Source of the DNA: Cacconaster sp045599325
GTDB lineage: Bacteria; Bacteroidota; Bacteroidia; Bacteroidales; UBA932
DNA length: 64,000 nt
Assembly: GCA_045599325.1 (NCBI GenBank)
Contig: JAZRVT010000005.1
Location: 1-64,000 of the forward strand
Direction: 5' to 3'
The position numbers and the translations under genes were made by a program. A model generated the notes under the pieces. That model saw only the letters and a list, made by a program, of their open reading frames with translations, was not told where the DNA came from and did not search any database. Of the stretch, positions 33,779 through 41,681 are shown piece by piece. Each line of letters opens with the position of its first letter. Position 1 is the first letter of the stretch.

Positions 33779-36712
33779 ATGAAATCATTGAGAAACATAG
33801 CGGTCGTCTTTGCGGTCTCACTGCTGGCAGTTTCTGCGCACTCCCAGGTAAGGGTGATAAGTGCCGCCTCCTTCAGCAACCAGACCACCATAGTCAGCCT
33901 GAAGGTGGTGGACTCGCTCACCAATGACCCGATCAGCTATGTATCCGTCTATCTCGTCCCCGTCAAGGACACCATAATCACCAATTTCGCCATAACCGAC
34001 TCCACAGGTTCCGCATTGATGCGCGACGTGGCGGTCGGCGGCTACAAGGTCAATGCCGAACTCATCGGCTACAAACCTTACTGCAAGGAGATTTACTTCA
34101 GGAACTGGCGCGAGGACCTCGGTACGATAAAGCTCCAGGAGGATATCGAATGGCTCAATGCCGCCAAGATCGTTGCGGCGGGCAATCCGGTGGAGGTCAA
34201 GGGTGACACCATAGTCTTCAACGCCGCGATGTTCAAGGTCGGCGAGAACTCGATGCTCGAGGACATGCTCAAGAAGATGCCGGGGTTCGAGGTCAGTTCG
34301 GACGGCAAGGTCAAGCTCAACGGTGAATCAATCGAGAAGATAACCGTGGGTGGCAGGACCTTCTTCTTCGACGACCCTTCGGTCGCCGTCAAGAACCTGC
34401 CGGCAAAGATTGTGGACAAGGTGAAGGTCATCGACCAGGAGGGACGCGACGCAAGGATCACCGGTATCGAGGGAGAACGGAAAAAAGTTATGGACCTCGA
34501 CCTCAAGGAGGAGTACAAGAAGGGATTCTTCGGCAACATCGCCCTGAATGCCGGCACCTCCATAGTGCCTGACGACCCAGACGGGAAAGCGCTTGTCGAG
34601 GGCAGGGACCTGCTCTTCAACGGCAACCTGCTCGCTTCCCGATATACTGAAAAGGACCAGCTGACATTCTTCGCGGAGGGCTCGAACGTGGATGTGGACG
34701 GGCTCTATTTCGTCTCCTACAGCAGCAGTGATGACATACTCCCGACTGAGCCGGGCCTCACCACTTCAGGCAGCGCCGGCCTCAACTGGTCCAACACCGG
34801 GATGAAGAACTTCGAGACGGCGGCCATGGCCAAATACAGCAACAGCGAGACTGACTCCAGGTCAAGGAAATCCCGCACGACGCTTCTCCAGGGAAATGTC
34901 CCGGACATCCGCACCGACTCCGAATCCCAGTCCCTCAACAGCAAGGAGCAGGTCGGGATTCAGTTCGAGCTGAAGGACAGCGAGGCGAAGAAGAAGGACT
35001 GGTATCTCGACTTCAGCCCTTCGGTCACCTTCAACAGGAGCAAGGGACGTTCCGAGCGCACCTCAGCCACTCAGTCGGCCGCAGGTGAGCTGATCAACGA
35101 CTCCTACTCCCTCTCAGGGTCGCATTCAAACGCATTCTCCACTTCAGCGAATCTCAGCGGAGGAATCAGCAAGCTCGGAAAGAACAAAGGCAACAGCCTT
35201 TCATTCCGCGCAGGCTACTCATTCTCGGACTCCGAATCCTACAGCAGCGAATACACAAGGCTGGAATATGGCAGCGGCCTCTCCGACATCAAGGATATGT
35301 CGTATGACGGGAACTCCAGAAGCTTCTCTCTCAACGGAATGCTCAACTATGTCCAGAGACTGTCAGAGAAGTCAAGGCTCTCTGCTGTCGGTTCATACAA
35401 TTTCAGCAGGAGCGGCTCGGAAAGGGATGCTTTCGACCTTCCTGAAGGGGCAGGCCAGCCCATTCCGAATGAATATTACTCCTCATTCTCCAACACCACC
35501 TACAACCGCGCCAACTTAAGGCTGCTCTACCAATATCACAAAGATGCGCATAACATACAGGCTGGTTTCAGAGGTGAGGCGATGAAGAAGGTCACCACAG
35601 CCCGCTCGCTCGGAGTGACCACCACCAGCGGCGCCGACGAAATCCTCTGGAACTGGTCGCCGAGCCTGAACTACTCCTACCGCAAAGGCCAGAACAACTT
35701 CCGCGCAGCATATAACGGCAGCACCACTCAGCCGAACCAGTCCAGAATCCTTCCTGTCCTGAACATCGGCGACAGGACGAACATCTCGGCAGGCAACATC
35801 TACCTCAAGCCGTCCATCTCCCACTCCCTGGGATTCAGCGCCTTCGGTTCCAACAAGGAAAGTTACTCGAGTTGGAATATCTCTCTGCAGGGAGGGCTCA
35901 ACCAGCGCCAGTTCGTCACTGCAAGCTGGATGGACGAGAAGGGGGTCAGGAACTCGTTCCAGGTAAACTCCGCGAAACCATCCTCAAACATAATGCTTTA
36001 CAGCGTCTGGAGCTCAAGCTTCGGAAAGGACAAGCAGTTCACCTTCGGCATCAGCCCGCACGTCAACTGGAACTCCGCTGTCAGCTATCAGGCACAGGGA
36101 CGCCTCAAGGGGTTTGACGTCGACAACTTCGACTACACCAGTTTCATCCGCGAGTTCTGGGGAAGCACCGACGAGGGCGAGAACTTCTACAGCGGCAAGA
36201 GCGGCTTCAGGGAGAGCAGGACCCGCAGTGTCTATATTTCTTCGTCAGTCTATTTCGCTTACAAGAGTGACGGTCTCTCATTCACTCTGTCAGAGAGCCC
36301 TTCCTGGAGAATCAGCCGGTACTCTGTCGACCCGACAGCGAACCTCAATGTCTTCGACAACAGCATCTCGCTCAGCGCAGAATACTATACCCCGGGCCAA
36401 TGGGAGTTCGACAACTACCTCGCATACTCCACCCACCACGGCTACAGCGACGGCTACGGCGACCCTGTCCTCACCTGGAACTTCAATGTCAGCAAGAGCG
36501 TGAAGGCCTTCACCTTCTCCTTCAGCATCAACGACATCCTGAACCAGAGAACCAGCCTCTCCCGCACCGTCCAGGAAGACTTTGTAGAAGACTCCTACCA
36601 TAACATCCTTGGCCGCTACTTCCTCTTCGGAATCAAGTGGAACTTCGGCAAGATGAACGCCGCACAAGGAAGAAAGGCCCAGGGTGTCCAGTTCGATATG
36701 ATGAACCTTTGA
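33779..36712 (+). CDS. TonB-dependent-receptor-like outer-membrane beta-barrel protein (OMP_b-brl_3 type)
   Basis: A 977-residue outer-membrane protein. The signal peptide covers about residues 1-23 (ending SAHSQ). A carboxypeptidase-regulatory-like beta domain occupies about 35-120 (DSTGSALMRDVAVGGYKVNA). A plug-like region follows, with LEDMLKKMPGFEVSSDGKV, LNGESIEKITVGGRTFF and VVDKVKVIDQ. The rest is a large barrel rich in Ser, Tyr and Asn. There is no STN domain and no SusD partner. Proteins of this type are common in Bacteroidetes, with mostly unknown ligands. It lies 13 bases after lgt. Confidence 0.85.
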   Translation: MKSLRNIAVVFAVSLLAVSAHSQVRVISAASFSNQTTIVSLKVVDSLTNDPISYVSVYLVPVKDTIITNFAITDSTGSALMRDVAVGGYKVNAELIGYKPYCKEIYFRNWREDLGTIKLQEDIEWLNAAKIVAAGNPVEVKGDTIVFNAAMFKVGENSMLEDMLKKMPGFEVSSDGKVKLNGESIEKITVGGRTFFFDDPSVAVKNLPAKIVDKVKVIDQEGRDARITGIEGERKKVMDLDLKEEYKKGFFGNIALNAGTSIVPDDPDGKALVEGRDLLFNGNLLASRYTEKDQLTFFAEGSNVDVDGLYFVSYSSSDDILPTEPGLTTSGSAGLNWSNTGMKNFETAAMAKYSNSETDSRSRKSRTTLLQGNVPDIRTDSESQSLNSKEQVGIQFELKDSEAKKKDWYLDFSPSVTFNRSKGRSERTSATQSAAGELINDSYSLSGSHSNAFSTSANLSGGISKLGKNKGNSLSFRAGYSFSDSESYSSEYTRLEYGSGLSDIKDMSYDGNSRSFSLNGMLNYVQRLSEKSRLSAVGSYNFSRSGSERDAFDLPEGAGQPIPNEYYSSFSNTTYNRANLRLLYQYHKDAHNIQAGFRGEAMKKVTTARSLGVTTTSGADEILWNWSPSLNYSYRKGQNNFRAAYNGSTTQPNQSRILPVLNIGDRTNISAGNIYLKPSISHSLGFSAFGSNKESYSSWNISLQGGLNQRQFVTASWMDEKGVRNSFQVNSAKPSSNIMLYSVWSSSFGKDKQFTFGISPHVNWNSAVSYQAQGRLKGFDVDNFDYTSFIREFWGSTDEGENFYSGKSGFRESRTRSVYISSSVYFAYKSDGLSFTLSESPSWRISRYSVDPTANLNVFDNSISLSAEYYTPGQWEFDNYLAYSTHHGYSDGYGDPVLTWNFNVSKSVKAFTFSFSINDILNQRTSLSRTVQEDFVEDSYHNILGRYFLFGIKWNFGKMNAAQGRKAQGVQFDMMNL

Positions 36713-36753
36713 TCCTTGGGCCTTCCGCCTCTGTCTGCCGGTTTTCCGGCCTG

Positions 36754-36918
36754 CTATTCCTGCTTCGGCTTTCTCCCGGCACGGCGGAGAGCGTCGTCGA
36801 TGATCCACTGCAGCTGCCCGTTGGTGCTGCGGAACTCATCCGCCGCCCACTTCTCGATGGCCTCCATCGTGCGGGCGTCCACTCTCAGAATGAAATTCTT
36901 TGTGCCTTCCTTAGCCAT
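36754..36918 (-). CDS. Arc-like ribbon-helix-helix protein, 54 residues
   Basis: A short gene on the minus strand encoding MAKEGTKNFILRVDARTME followed by AIEKWAADEFRSTNGQLQW and a basic end RRAGRKPKQE. The layout (a short beta strand FILRVD, then two helices with a GQLQWI turn) fits the Arc/MetJ ribbon-helix-helix DNA-binding fold. Small proteins of this kind are found after SPFH genes in other Bacteroidales, from memory of the family. It starts 10 bases after the SPFH stop. A tandem 11-bp repeat upstream of the SPFH gene (37875-37896) is a candidate binding site. The opposite strand also has open frames here, but they lack family features. Confidence 0.75.
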   Translation of the reverse strand: MAKEGTKNFILRVDARTMEAIEKWAADEFRSTNGQLQWIIDDALRRAGRKPKQE

Positions 36919-36928
36919 AGGATGACTG

Positions 36929-37864
36929 CTAATAGATTGTGCCTGCGTTCACTACCGGCTGGGCGTTCTCATCGGCGCAGAGAACTACCAGGAGGTTGCT
37001 GACCATTGCGGCCTTGCGTTCTTCGTCGAGTTCGACGACCCCTTCGCTCTTGAGGTTGTCAAGGGCCAGCTTGACCATTGAGACAGCACCTTCCACAATC
37101 TTCTCGCGGGCTGCGATGATTGCGTCGGCCTGCTGGCGGCGGAGCATCACGGCTGCGATTTCAGGAGCGTATGCAAGATAGTTGATACGTGCCTCGACAG
37201 CCTCGATGCCGGCGATGGCAAGTCTCTCGTTGAGAGTATCGGTCAGCACGTCATTGATCTCATCCGCCCCTGAGCGGAGGGTCACTGCGCCGTCGCTCGC
37301 GCCGGAATTCTCATCATAGTTGTAGTCACCGGCCACCTGTCTGAGAGCAGCATCAGCCTGCACGCGGACAAAACTCTCGAAAGCCTTCATAGTGGAGCTC
37401 ACTGTGCCGCCGACGCTCATTGTCTGCGAGTCAATCTCGAAGAGGCTCTTGTAGACATCCTTCACCTTCCATACGAGCACCATACCGATCATGATAGGGT
37501 TGCCGCTTCTGTCGTTGACCTTGATTGCGTCGCCGTCGAAATTGCGGGCGCGGAGGGAGACTGACTTCTTGCTGAGCAGAGGGTTGACATACCAGAATCC
37601 GTTCTCCCTGAAGGTGCCCTTGTATTTGCCGAAGAAGACGAATGCCTTTGCTTCGTTAGGTTCGAGCTTGACCAGGCCGATGGCCAGGAAGAAGATTGCA
37701 AAAATCGAAGTGACTATTGTAATGGCGATCGCGTTGTCCGGACTGCTGAAGCCCGAAACATTGTTAAGAATAATGATGTCACAGACGATGATGGCGATGA
37801 TGAGCAGCAGAGCGATGAAACCGCTGCACCTGAATCCTTTGAACTCTTTGTCCTTTGTTTCCAT
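36929..37864 (-). CDS. SPFH/Band 7 domain membrane protein
   Basis: A 311-residue protein with two N-terminal hydrophobic segments (FIALLLIIAIIVCDIIIL and AITIVTSIFAIFFLAIGLV) followed by an SPFH domain (about 70-250; KAFVFFGKYKGTFRENGFWYVNPL) and a helical C terminus with ARINYLAYAPEIAAVMLRRQQADAI. SPFH proteins oligomerise in membrane microdomains and scaffold other proteins. The start at 37864 (METKDKEF) is chosen because upstream in-frame sequence runs through repeats and a -7 box. It is the first gene of a two-gene unit with the Arc-like protein. Confidence 0.88.
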   Translation of the reverse strand: METKDKEFKGFRCSGFIALLLIIAIIVCDIIILNNVSGFSSPDNAIAITIVTSIFAIFFLAIGLVKLEPNEAKAFVFFGKYKGTFRENGFWYVNPLLSKKSVSLRARNFDGDAIKVNDRSGNPIMIGMVLVWKVKDVYKSLFEIDSQTMSVGGTVSSTMKAFESFVRVQADAALRQVAGDYNYDENSGASDGAVTLRSGADEINDVLTDTLNERLAIAGIEAVEARINYLAYAPEIAAVMLRRQQADAIIAAREKIVEGAVSMVKLALDNLKSEGVVELDEERKAAMVSNLLVVLCADENAQPVVNAGTIY

Positions 37865-37874
37865 AGCAGAAAGT

Positions 37875-37896
37875 ATTTTGATATCATTTTGATATC
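37875..37896 (-). repeat. Perfect tandem 11-bp repeat, candidate operator of the SPFH-Arc unit
   Basis: ATTTTGATATC occurs twice head to tail (37875-37885 and 37886-37896), each with a GATATC palindrome. The pair begins one base downstream of the -7 box at 37898-37905 in the transcription direction, so a protein bound here would cover the transcription start. The Arc-like protein of the same unit is an obvious candidate binder, as such proteins often bind tandem sites as paired dimers. Confidence 0.55.
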
Positions 37897-37897
37897 G

Positions 37898-37905
37898 CAA
37901 ATATA
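37898..37905 (-). promoter_or_regulatory. -7 box (TATATTTG on minus strand) for the SPFH-Arc unit
   Basis: CAAATATA on the plus strand, exact TAnnTTTG on the minus strand, 33 bases upstream of the SPFH ATG. Confidence 0.55.
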
Positions 37906-37973
37906 TCAACAACTTCTCATATTTCCAAAAAATACTTATGAATCTGAGCCTTTGCTTCCCAATGATGATCTCC

Positions 37974-38063
37974 GACCGGATTGGGCGTGGTTTGAAAGTC
38001 GGTGACCGACCAGGACGTGACTTGCAAGATGCTGACCGACAAGGCAGCGTGATTCGCAAATAC
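37974..38063. repeat. Three degenerate 30-bp tandem repeats
   Basis: GACCGG/A recurs at 37974, 38004 and 38034, exactly 30 bases apart. Units 1 and 2 also share an aligned GGCGTGGTTTGAAAG / GACGTGACTTGCAAG core; unit 3 has a related GTGATTCGCAAA shifted by one or two bases. The copies have drifted too far to be recent. No role is evident. Confidence 0.5.
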
Positions 38064-38087
38064 CTGATTATCAACCGATAGAGCAAC

Positions 38088-38114
38088 TTGGCTTCCCGAA
38101 AAACGGGAAGCCAA
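38088..38114. other. Perfect 11-bp inverted repeat with five-base loop
   Basis: TTGGCTTCCCG (38088-38098) and CGGGAAGCCAA (38104-38114) flank AAAAA. The stem is strong, but neither side is followed by a T-run, so a simple intrinsic terminator is unlikely. On the minus strand it lies about 43 bases downstream of a consensus -7 box (38158-38165) and would be an early structure in that transcript. Confidence 0.6.
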
Positions 38115-38157
38115 ATCAAGCATCTATCTGATAATCTACAATTTACAAATCACGCCA

Positions 38158-38165
38158 CAAAGGTA
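38158..38165 (-). promoter_or_regulatory. Consensus -7 box (TACCTTTG on minus strand) without an assigned gene
   Basis: CAAAGGTA on the plus strand is an exact TAnnTTTG match on the minus strand. A transcript from it would run leftward through the hairpin and the 30-bp repeats toward the SPFH promoter. It could give a second SPFH transcript with a long leader or a small RNA. No convincing -33 element is seen. Confidence 0.35.
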
Positions 38166-38237
38166 ATCAATGAAAGTTGACCACCCCTCCCGACTTATGG
38201 CAGAGTAGCGCCGCTGCTGAAGCTGATTGGAGCACAC

Positions 38238-38322
38238 CGAGAAGTGCAAAACCGGCCTTCCCACACTTCTTGAAGGGTTCAGAAGGCCCGAGAAGTGCAA
38301 TTCGGGGCCTCCGGCACTTCTT
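38238..38322. repeat. Pair of similar short palindromes (REP-like)
   Basis: Two elements, 51 bases apart, each begin CGAGAAGTGCAA and end CACTTCTTGA with a GGCCT-containing middle. Arms AGAAGTG (38240-38246) and CACTTCT (38264-38270) pair in the first; AGAAGTGC (38291-38298) and GCACTTCT (38314-38321) in the second. Such repeated imperfect palindromes between genes resemble repetitive extragenic palindromes. Confidence 0.5.
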
Positions 38323-38397
38323 GACCCGGATAGTACTAGTTCAAAGGTCAGCGCCTTCGCTGCGGGGACGAAGAATCTATGTGAACAGAATAAATGC

Positions 38398-38405
38398 TAT
38401 ATTTG
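38398..38405 (+). promoter_or_regulatory. -7 box TATATTTG, leaderless position
   Basis: Exact consensus ending six bases (TAATGT) before the ATG at 38412. Confidence 0.55.
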
Positions 38406-38411
38406 TAATGT

Positions 38412-39206
38412 ATGCGGCGGGCGGCTCTCATATTGGCGATATTGGTTTCTGCGCTGACTCTCAGGGCGCAGGAAGTGACTGTGCCGCCGGACTCTGCCAG
38501 AGTCGGGACTGCGCAGAGCAGCCAGTCGCTGAACTCTGAAGCGCTCACCGCGGAAGACCCTTCGTGGAGGCGCTACAGCGGACAGACCCAGGGCGCAGAT
38601 GCCCAGACTGCCGTACCTTTCTCCCAGCCAAAATTCGATGTTCTGCCACACGTGCCCGACTGGATGTACGGAGGATCGTCTTTCAGCAATTATATCGGAC
38701 TTGGGAGTGTCGCTTCCGCGCAGATCGGATACCGGAACAGCTATCGCAACCTGTCGTTCCAGATAGGGGCCGGGGCCGACAAATATATGTTCAACTACAT
38801 CAGTTCCAACAACTTCTATCTCAACGCAGCAGCCACATATTCATTCAGTCCCATCTGGTCAGTGACCGCCTTCGGCCAGGTCGCAAGCAATTCGGACTTC
38901 ATCACGATGCAGGCAGTCCCTTATATCCGTACGTCATCCTACGGTGCGACAGTCAATTATTCAGGAGATGCCTGGGGACTGCAGATCGGCGCCCGGAGAG
39001 AATTCGATCCGTTCACCGGCGGCTGGGAGATGTATCCTGTCGTGGTTCCTTCAATAAAAATCGGAGACTTCAGCTTCGGCGTAGATGTCGGCCCTATGAT
39101 CAAGCAGGGCTACAGGAGACTTCAGGACCGCAACAACCCTCCGCCCCCGGCTCCGCATCCTTCCTCCGAACCCGTCACCCACGGATTCCCGAATGTCAGA
39201 AGATAA
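38412..39206 (+). CDS. Exported protein of unknown function, probably outer membrane
   Basis: A 264-residue protein with a signal peptide (residues 1-20, ending LTLRAQ). A low-complexity linker follows, then a central part rich in Gly, Ser, Tyr and Asn with alternating hydrophobic residues (IGAGADKYMFNYISSNNFYL, YGATVNYSGDAWGLQIGAR), suggesting a beta-barrel. The C terminus is Pro-rich (NNPPPPAPHPSSEP), unlike most barrels. I do not recognise the family. It is a lone rightward gene, convergent with the DAHP synthase gene 8 bases away. Confidence 0.6.
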   Translation: MRRAALILAILVSALTLRAQEVTVPPDSARVGTAQSSQSLNSEALTAEDPSWRRYSGQTQGADAQTAVPFSQPKFDVLPHVPDWMYGGSSFSNYIGLGSVASAQIGYRNSYRNLSFQIGAGADKYMFNYISSNNFYLNAAATYSFSPIWSVTAFGQVASNSDFITMQAVPYIRTSSYGATVNYSGDAWGLQIGARREFDPFTGGWEMYPVVVPSIKIGDFSFGVDVGPMIKQGYRRLQDRNNPPPPAPHPSSEPVTHGFPNVRR

Positions 39207-39214
39207 GAGCCGTA

Positions 39215-40261
39215 TCAGCTCTGGCGGTCGATGGAAGCGTGGTGGATGACGTTGAAGAGTTCTTCGACGAAAGATGGGTCAAGGCCTCGTGCAGCGGCGC
39301 CTGATGCGGCACGGCGGAGCACCTCTTCCCAGCGGGACTGCTGAAGAGCAGTCAGATTGTGAGCCTTCTTGACGGAGCCTATCTCATCCACGAGCTCCAT
39401 CCTCTGCGAAAGCAGGTCAAGTATGCCGTCATCGAGCAGGTCAATCTGCTCCCGCAGCCTTGCCAGCTCCTCAGTCCCGGCACAGTCGGAGGCAGTGTCC
39501 CTCACGGCAAGCGATGAGAGAAGTTCCAGAAGCGCGGCGGGCGACAGCTGCTGCTGAGGGTCGCTCAGTGCAGAGCCAGGATTGCAGTGGCATTCGAGGA
39601 AAAGGCCGTCGAAACCGAGGTCCAGCGCCTTCTGCGAAATCTCGCGGAGATAGCAGCGCTGGCCGGCTATATGGCTCGCGTCGCAAAAAAGAGAGGTCTG
39701 CGGCAGACGGCGGCGGAAATCCACTGCAACCTGCCACTTAGGGAAATTGCGGTAGCGGCTCCGCTCATAGAAAGAGAAGCCCCTGAGGATTGCGCCGACC
39801 TCAGAACCGGTGGCGAGAGCAATCCTCTCCACAGCCCCTACCCAGAGATCCACGTCGGGATTCATAGGGTTCTTGACAAGCACAGGCACAGCCACGCCCT
39901 TGAGAGCATCGGCAATTGCCTGAGTGTCAAAAGGATTGGTAGCAGTGCGGGCACCTATCCAGAGCATCCTCACTCCAGCCTTCAGCGCAGCCTCCACGTG
40001 AGCCGGACCGGCAACTTCGACAGCGGACGGAACTCCGTACCGGTCCTGCACCTCAGTGAGCCAGGAGAGAGCCTCCTCCCCGACCCCTTCGAATCCTCCA
40101 GGACGGGTGCGCGGTTTCCATACGCCCGCACGGAAACCGCACAGGTCGAACCCCAGGGCGTCAAGTGAGGGGCGAAGCAAAGCGAGCCCTTCAGCCGTCT
40201 CCTTAACCTGTTCAGAGGTCTCAGCGCTGCAGGGGCCCGCTATAAGTCTGATTCTCCGCAC
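39215..40261 (-). CDS. Bifunctional DAHP synthase / chorismate mutase (type II)
   Basis: A 348-residue fusion. The N-terminal type I-beta DAHP synthase (about 1-250) condenses phosphoenolpyruvate with erythrose 4-phosphate at the entry of the shikimate pathway. It shows AGPCSAE (8-14), IGARTATNPFDTQ, VKNPMNPDVDLW, CDASHIAG and LECHCNPGSALSD. The C-terminal AroQ chorismate mutase (about 262-348) has LREQIDLLDDGILDLLSQRM and the basic VKKAHN helix. In Bacteroidetes the mutase domain often doubles as the allosteric sensor for prephenate; that is family knowledge, not seen here. It lies 16 bases after frr in a leftward pyrH-frr-aro unit. Confidence 0.93.
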   Translation of the reverse strand: MRRIRLIAGPCSAETSEQVKETAEGLALLRPSLDALGFDLCGFRAGVWKPRTRPGGFEGVGEEALSWLTEVQDRYGVPSAVEVAGPAHVEAALKAGVRMLWIGARTATNPFDTQAIADALKGVAVPVLVKNPMNPDVDLWVGAVERIALATGSEVGAILRGFSFYERSRYRNFPKWQVAVDFRRRLPQTSLFCDASHIAGQRCYLREISQKALDLGFDGLFLECHCNPGSALSDPQQQLSPAALLELLSSLAVRDTASDCAGTEELARLREQIDLLDDGILDLLSQRMELVDEIGSVKKAHNLTALQQSRWEEVLRRAASGAAARGLDPSFVEELFNVIHHASIDRQS

Positions 40262-40277
40262 TTACTTTATCAGAAGT

Positions 40278-40841
40278 TTAGACAGTCATTATCTCTTTCT
40301 CCTTGGCGGCGAGGATCTCATCCACCTTCTTGGAGAAATTGTCAGTCAGTTTCTGGACTTCAGCCTCGAAATCTTTCTCAGAGTCCTCAGGAAGACCCTC
40401 TTTCTGGAGTTTCTTCAAGGACTCGATGCAGTCGCGGCGGGCATTGCGGAGACCTATCTTCGCATTCTCGCCGGCGGTCTTCGACTTCTTGACCAGCTCG
40501 CGGCGTCGCTCCTCGGTGAGAGCAGGCACATTGATACGGATCACCTCACCATTGTTCTGCGGGGTGAAGCCGAGGTTCGCATCCATAATCGCCTTCTCGA
40601 TGGCGTGGAGCATAGTCCTGTCCCAAGGCTGGATAAGCATAGTCTTGGCATCAGGAGTGCTGATGCTGGAGACCTGAGGAACCGGAGTCATTGTACCGTA
40701 GTAGTTGACAGAAACAGAGTTGAACACTGCCGGGTTGGCCTTTCCGGCGCGATAGGTCTTGAGGTCCTCCTCAAGGTAGTTGACCGCACCCTCCATCTTT
40801 GCCTTTGCAGATGCAACGGTCTCTTTTGCTTTATCAAACAT
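40278..40841 (-). CDS. frr: Ribosome recycling factor
   Basis: A 187-residue factor that splits post-termination ribosomes with EF-G. Family motifs are LEEDLKTYRAGKANPAVFN, the central YYGTMTPVPQVSSISTPD and the C-terminal helix hairpin. Length is standard. It starts 11 bases after pyrH, the conserved pyrH-frr order. Confidence 0.97.
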   Translation of the reverse strand: MFDKAKETVASAKAKMEGAVNYLEEDLKTYRAGKANPAVFNSVSVNYYGTMTPVPQVSSISTPDAKTMLIQPWDRTMLHAIEKAIMDANLGFTPQNNGEVIRINVPALTEERRRELVKKSKTAGENAKIGLRNARRDCIESLKKLQKEGLPEDSEKDFEAEVQKLTDNFSKKVDEILAAKEKEIMTV

Positions 40842-40852
40842 ATTCTTTCCTT

Positions 40853-41563
40853 TTAATTGTTTTTGACGATTGTGAAAGTGCCCTCACCGCGCACGACCTT
40901 CTCGAGAGTGCCCTCCTCATTGATATTGAATACAATGATAGGCATATCGTTCTCCTTGCACATCGTGAATGCCGTCAGGTCCATCACCTGGAGGCCGTCA
41001 GCGATAGCCTTGTCGAATGAGAGGGTGTCATAGCGCTTTGCGTCAGGATTCTTCTTTGGGTCGGAATCATAGACGCCGTCGACTTTCGTACCCTTCAGGA
41101 GAGCGTCGCAGCCGAGCTCGCAGGCGCGGAGAGCGGATGCGGAGTCTGTGGTGCAGAACGGATTGCCTGTGCCGCCGGCTACAACTGCCACGCCGCCCTG
41201 GTCCATATAGGCGAGCACCTCATCCCTCATATAATATTTGGCCATAGGTTCCATCGGGGTGGCCGTGAAACACTCTGCCTTGAGGCCCGCGTTGCGGAGA
41301 GAGAGCGACATTCCGATGCTGTTGATCACGGTGGCGAGCATTCCCATCTGGTCGCCGCGCACACGGTCAAAACCGCGCTGAGTGCCGGCAAGGCCGCGGA
41401 AGATATTGCCGCCTCCGATGACGATGGCCACCTGGACGCCGCTGTTCACCACTGCGGCAATCTGGCGTGAGAAAATCTCCATTGTCTTTTCATCAAGACC
41501 GACGCCATCTGCGCCGCCTATAGCTTCACCACTGAGTTTCAGCAGGATACGGTTGTATTTCAT
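40853..41563 (-). CDS. pyrH: Uridylate kinase
   Basis: A 236-residue bacterial UMP kinase of the amino-acid-kinase fold, making UDP. It has KYNRILLKLSGEAIGG at the start, VIGGGNIFRG, the GTGNPFCTTDSAS loop and DGVYDSDPKKNPDAKRY. It leads the unit pyrH-frr-DAHP synthase. Confidence 0.97.
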   Translation of the reverse strand: MKYNRILLKLSGEAIGGADGVGLDEKTMEIFSRQIAAVVNSGVQVAIVIGGGNIFRGLAGTQRGFDRVRGDQMGMLATVINSIGMSLSLRNAGLKAECFTATPMEPMAKYYMRDEVLAYMDQGGVAVVAGGTGNPFCTTDSASALRACELGCDALLKGTKVDGVYDSDPKKNPDAKRYDTLSFDKAIADGLQVMDLTAFTMCKENDMPIIVFNINEEGTLEKVVRGEGTFTIVKNN

Positions 41564-41602
41564 AATATTGTATACTTATTTTGGATTATCAATAATATCA
41601 AA

Positions 41603-41610
41603 CAAAAGTA
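41603..41610 (-). promoter_or_regulatory. -7 box (TACTTTTG on minus strand) for pyrH
   Basis: CAAAAGTA on the plus strand, exact consensus on the minus strand, 39 bases upstream of pyrH. Confidence 0.5.
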
Positions 41611-41642
41611 ACCATTTATTATGATTTTATCAAGTTTAGGCG

Positions 41643-41650
41643 TATATTTG
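41643..41650 (+). promoter_or_regulatory. -7 box TATATTTG for the cytochrome b subunit gene
   Basis: Exact consensus 31 bases before the ATG at 41682, giving a short leader. Confidence 0.5.
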
Positions 41651-41681
41651 CATATTCAATTGGAATAACAAAAGCATCATT

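Larger units (their letters stand above)
37865..38411. other. Repeat-rich intergenic region with no supported protein gene
   Basis: These 547 bases separate the leftward SPFH gene from the rightward exported-protein gene. They hold, left to right: a tandem 11-bp repeat, a leftward -7 box, three 30-bp degenerate repeats, an 11-bp-stem hairpin, a second leftward -7 box and two similar short palindromes, then the promoter of the next gene. A 68-codon open frame (37917-38123, minus) overlaps the repeats and hairpin, but nothing supports it as a gene. Confidence 0.7.

Noticed and set aside
36716..36925. Small plus-strand frame overlapping the Arc-like gene
   Set aside because: The minus-strand frame gives a coherent ribbon-helix-helix protein adjacent to the SPFH gene; the plus-strand product is Ser/Arg/Cys-rich with no fold signature.
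37917..38123. 68-codon frame on the minus strand in the repeat region
   Set aside because: It runs through the hairpin and the 30-bp repeats, has no recognisable domain, and no conservation can be shown here.
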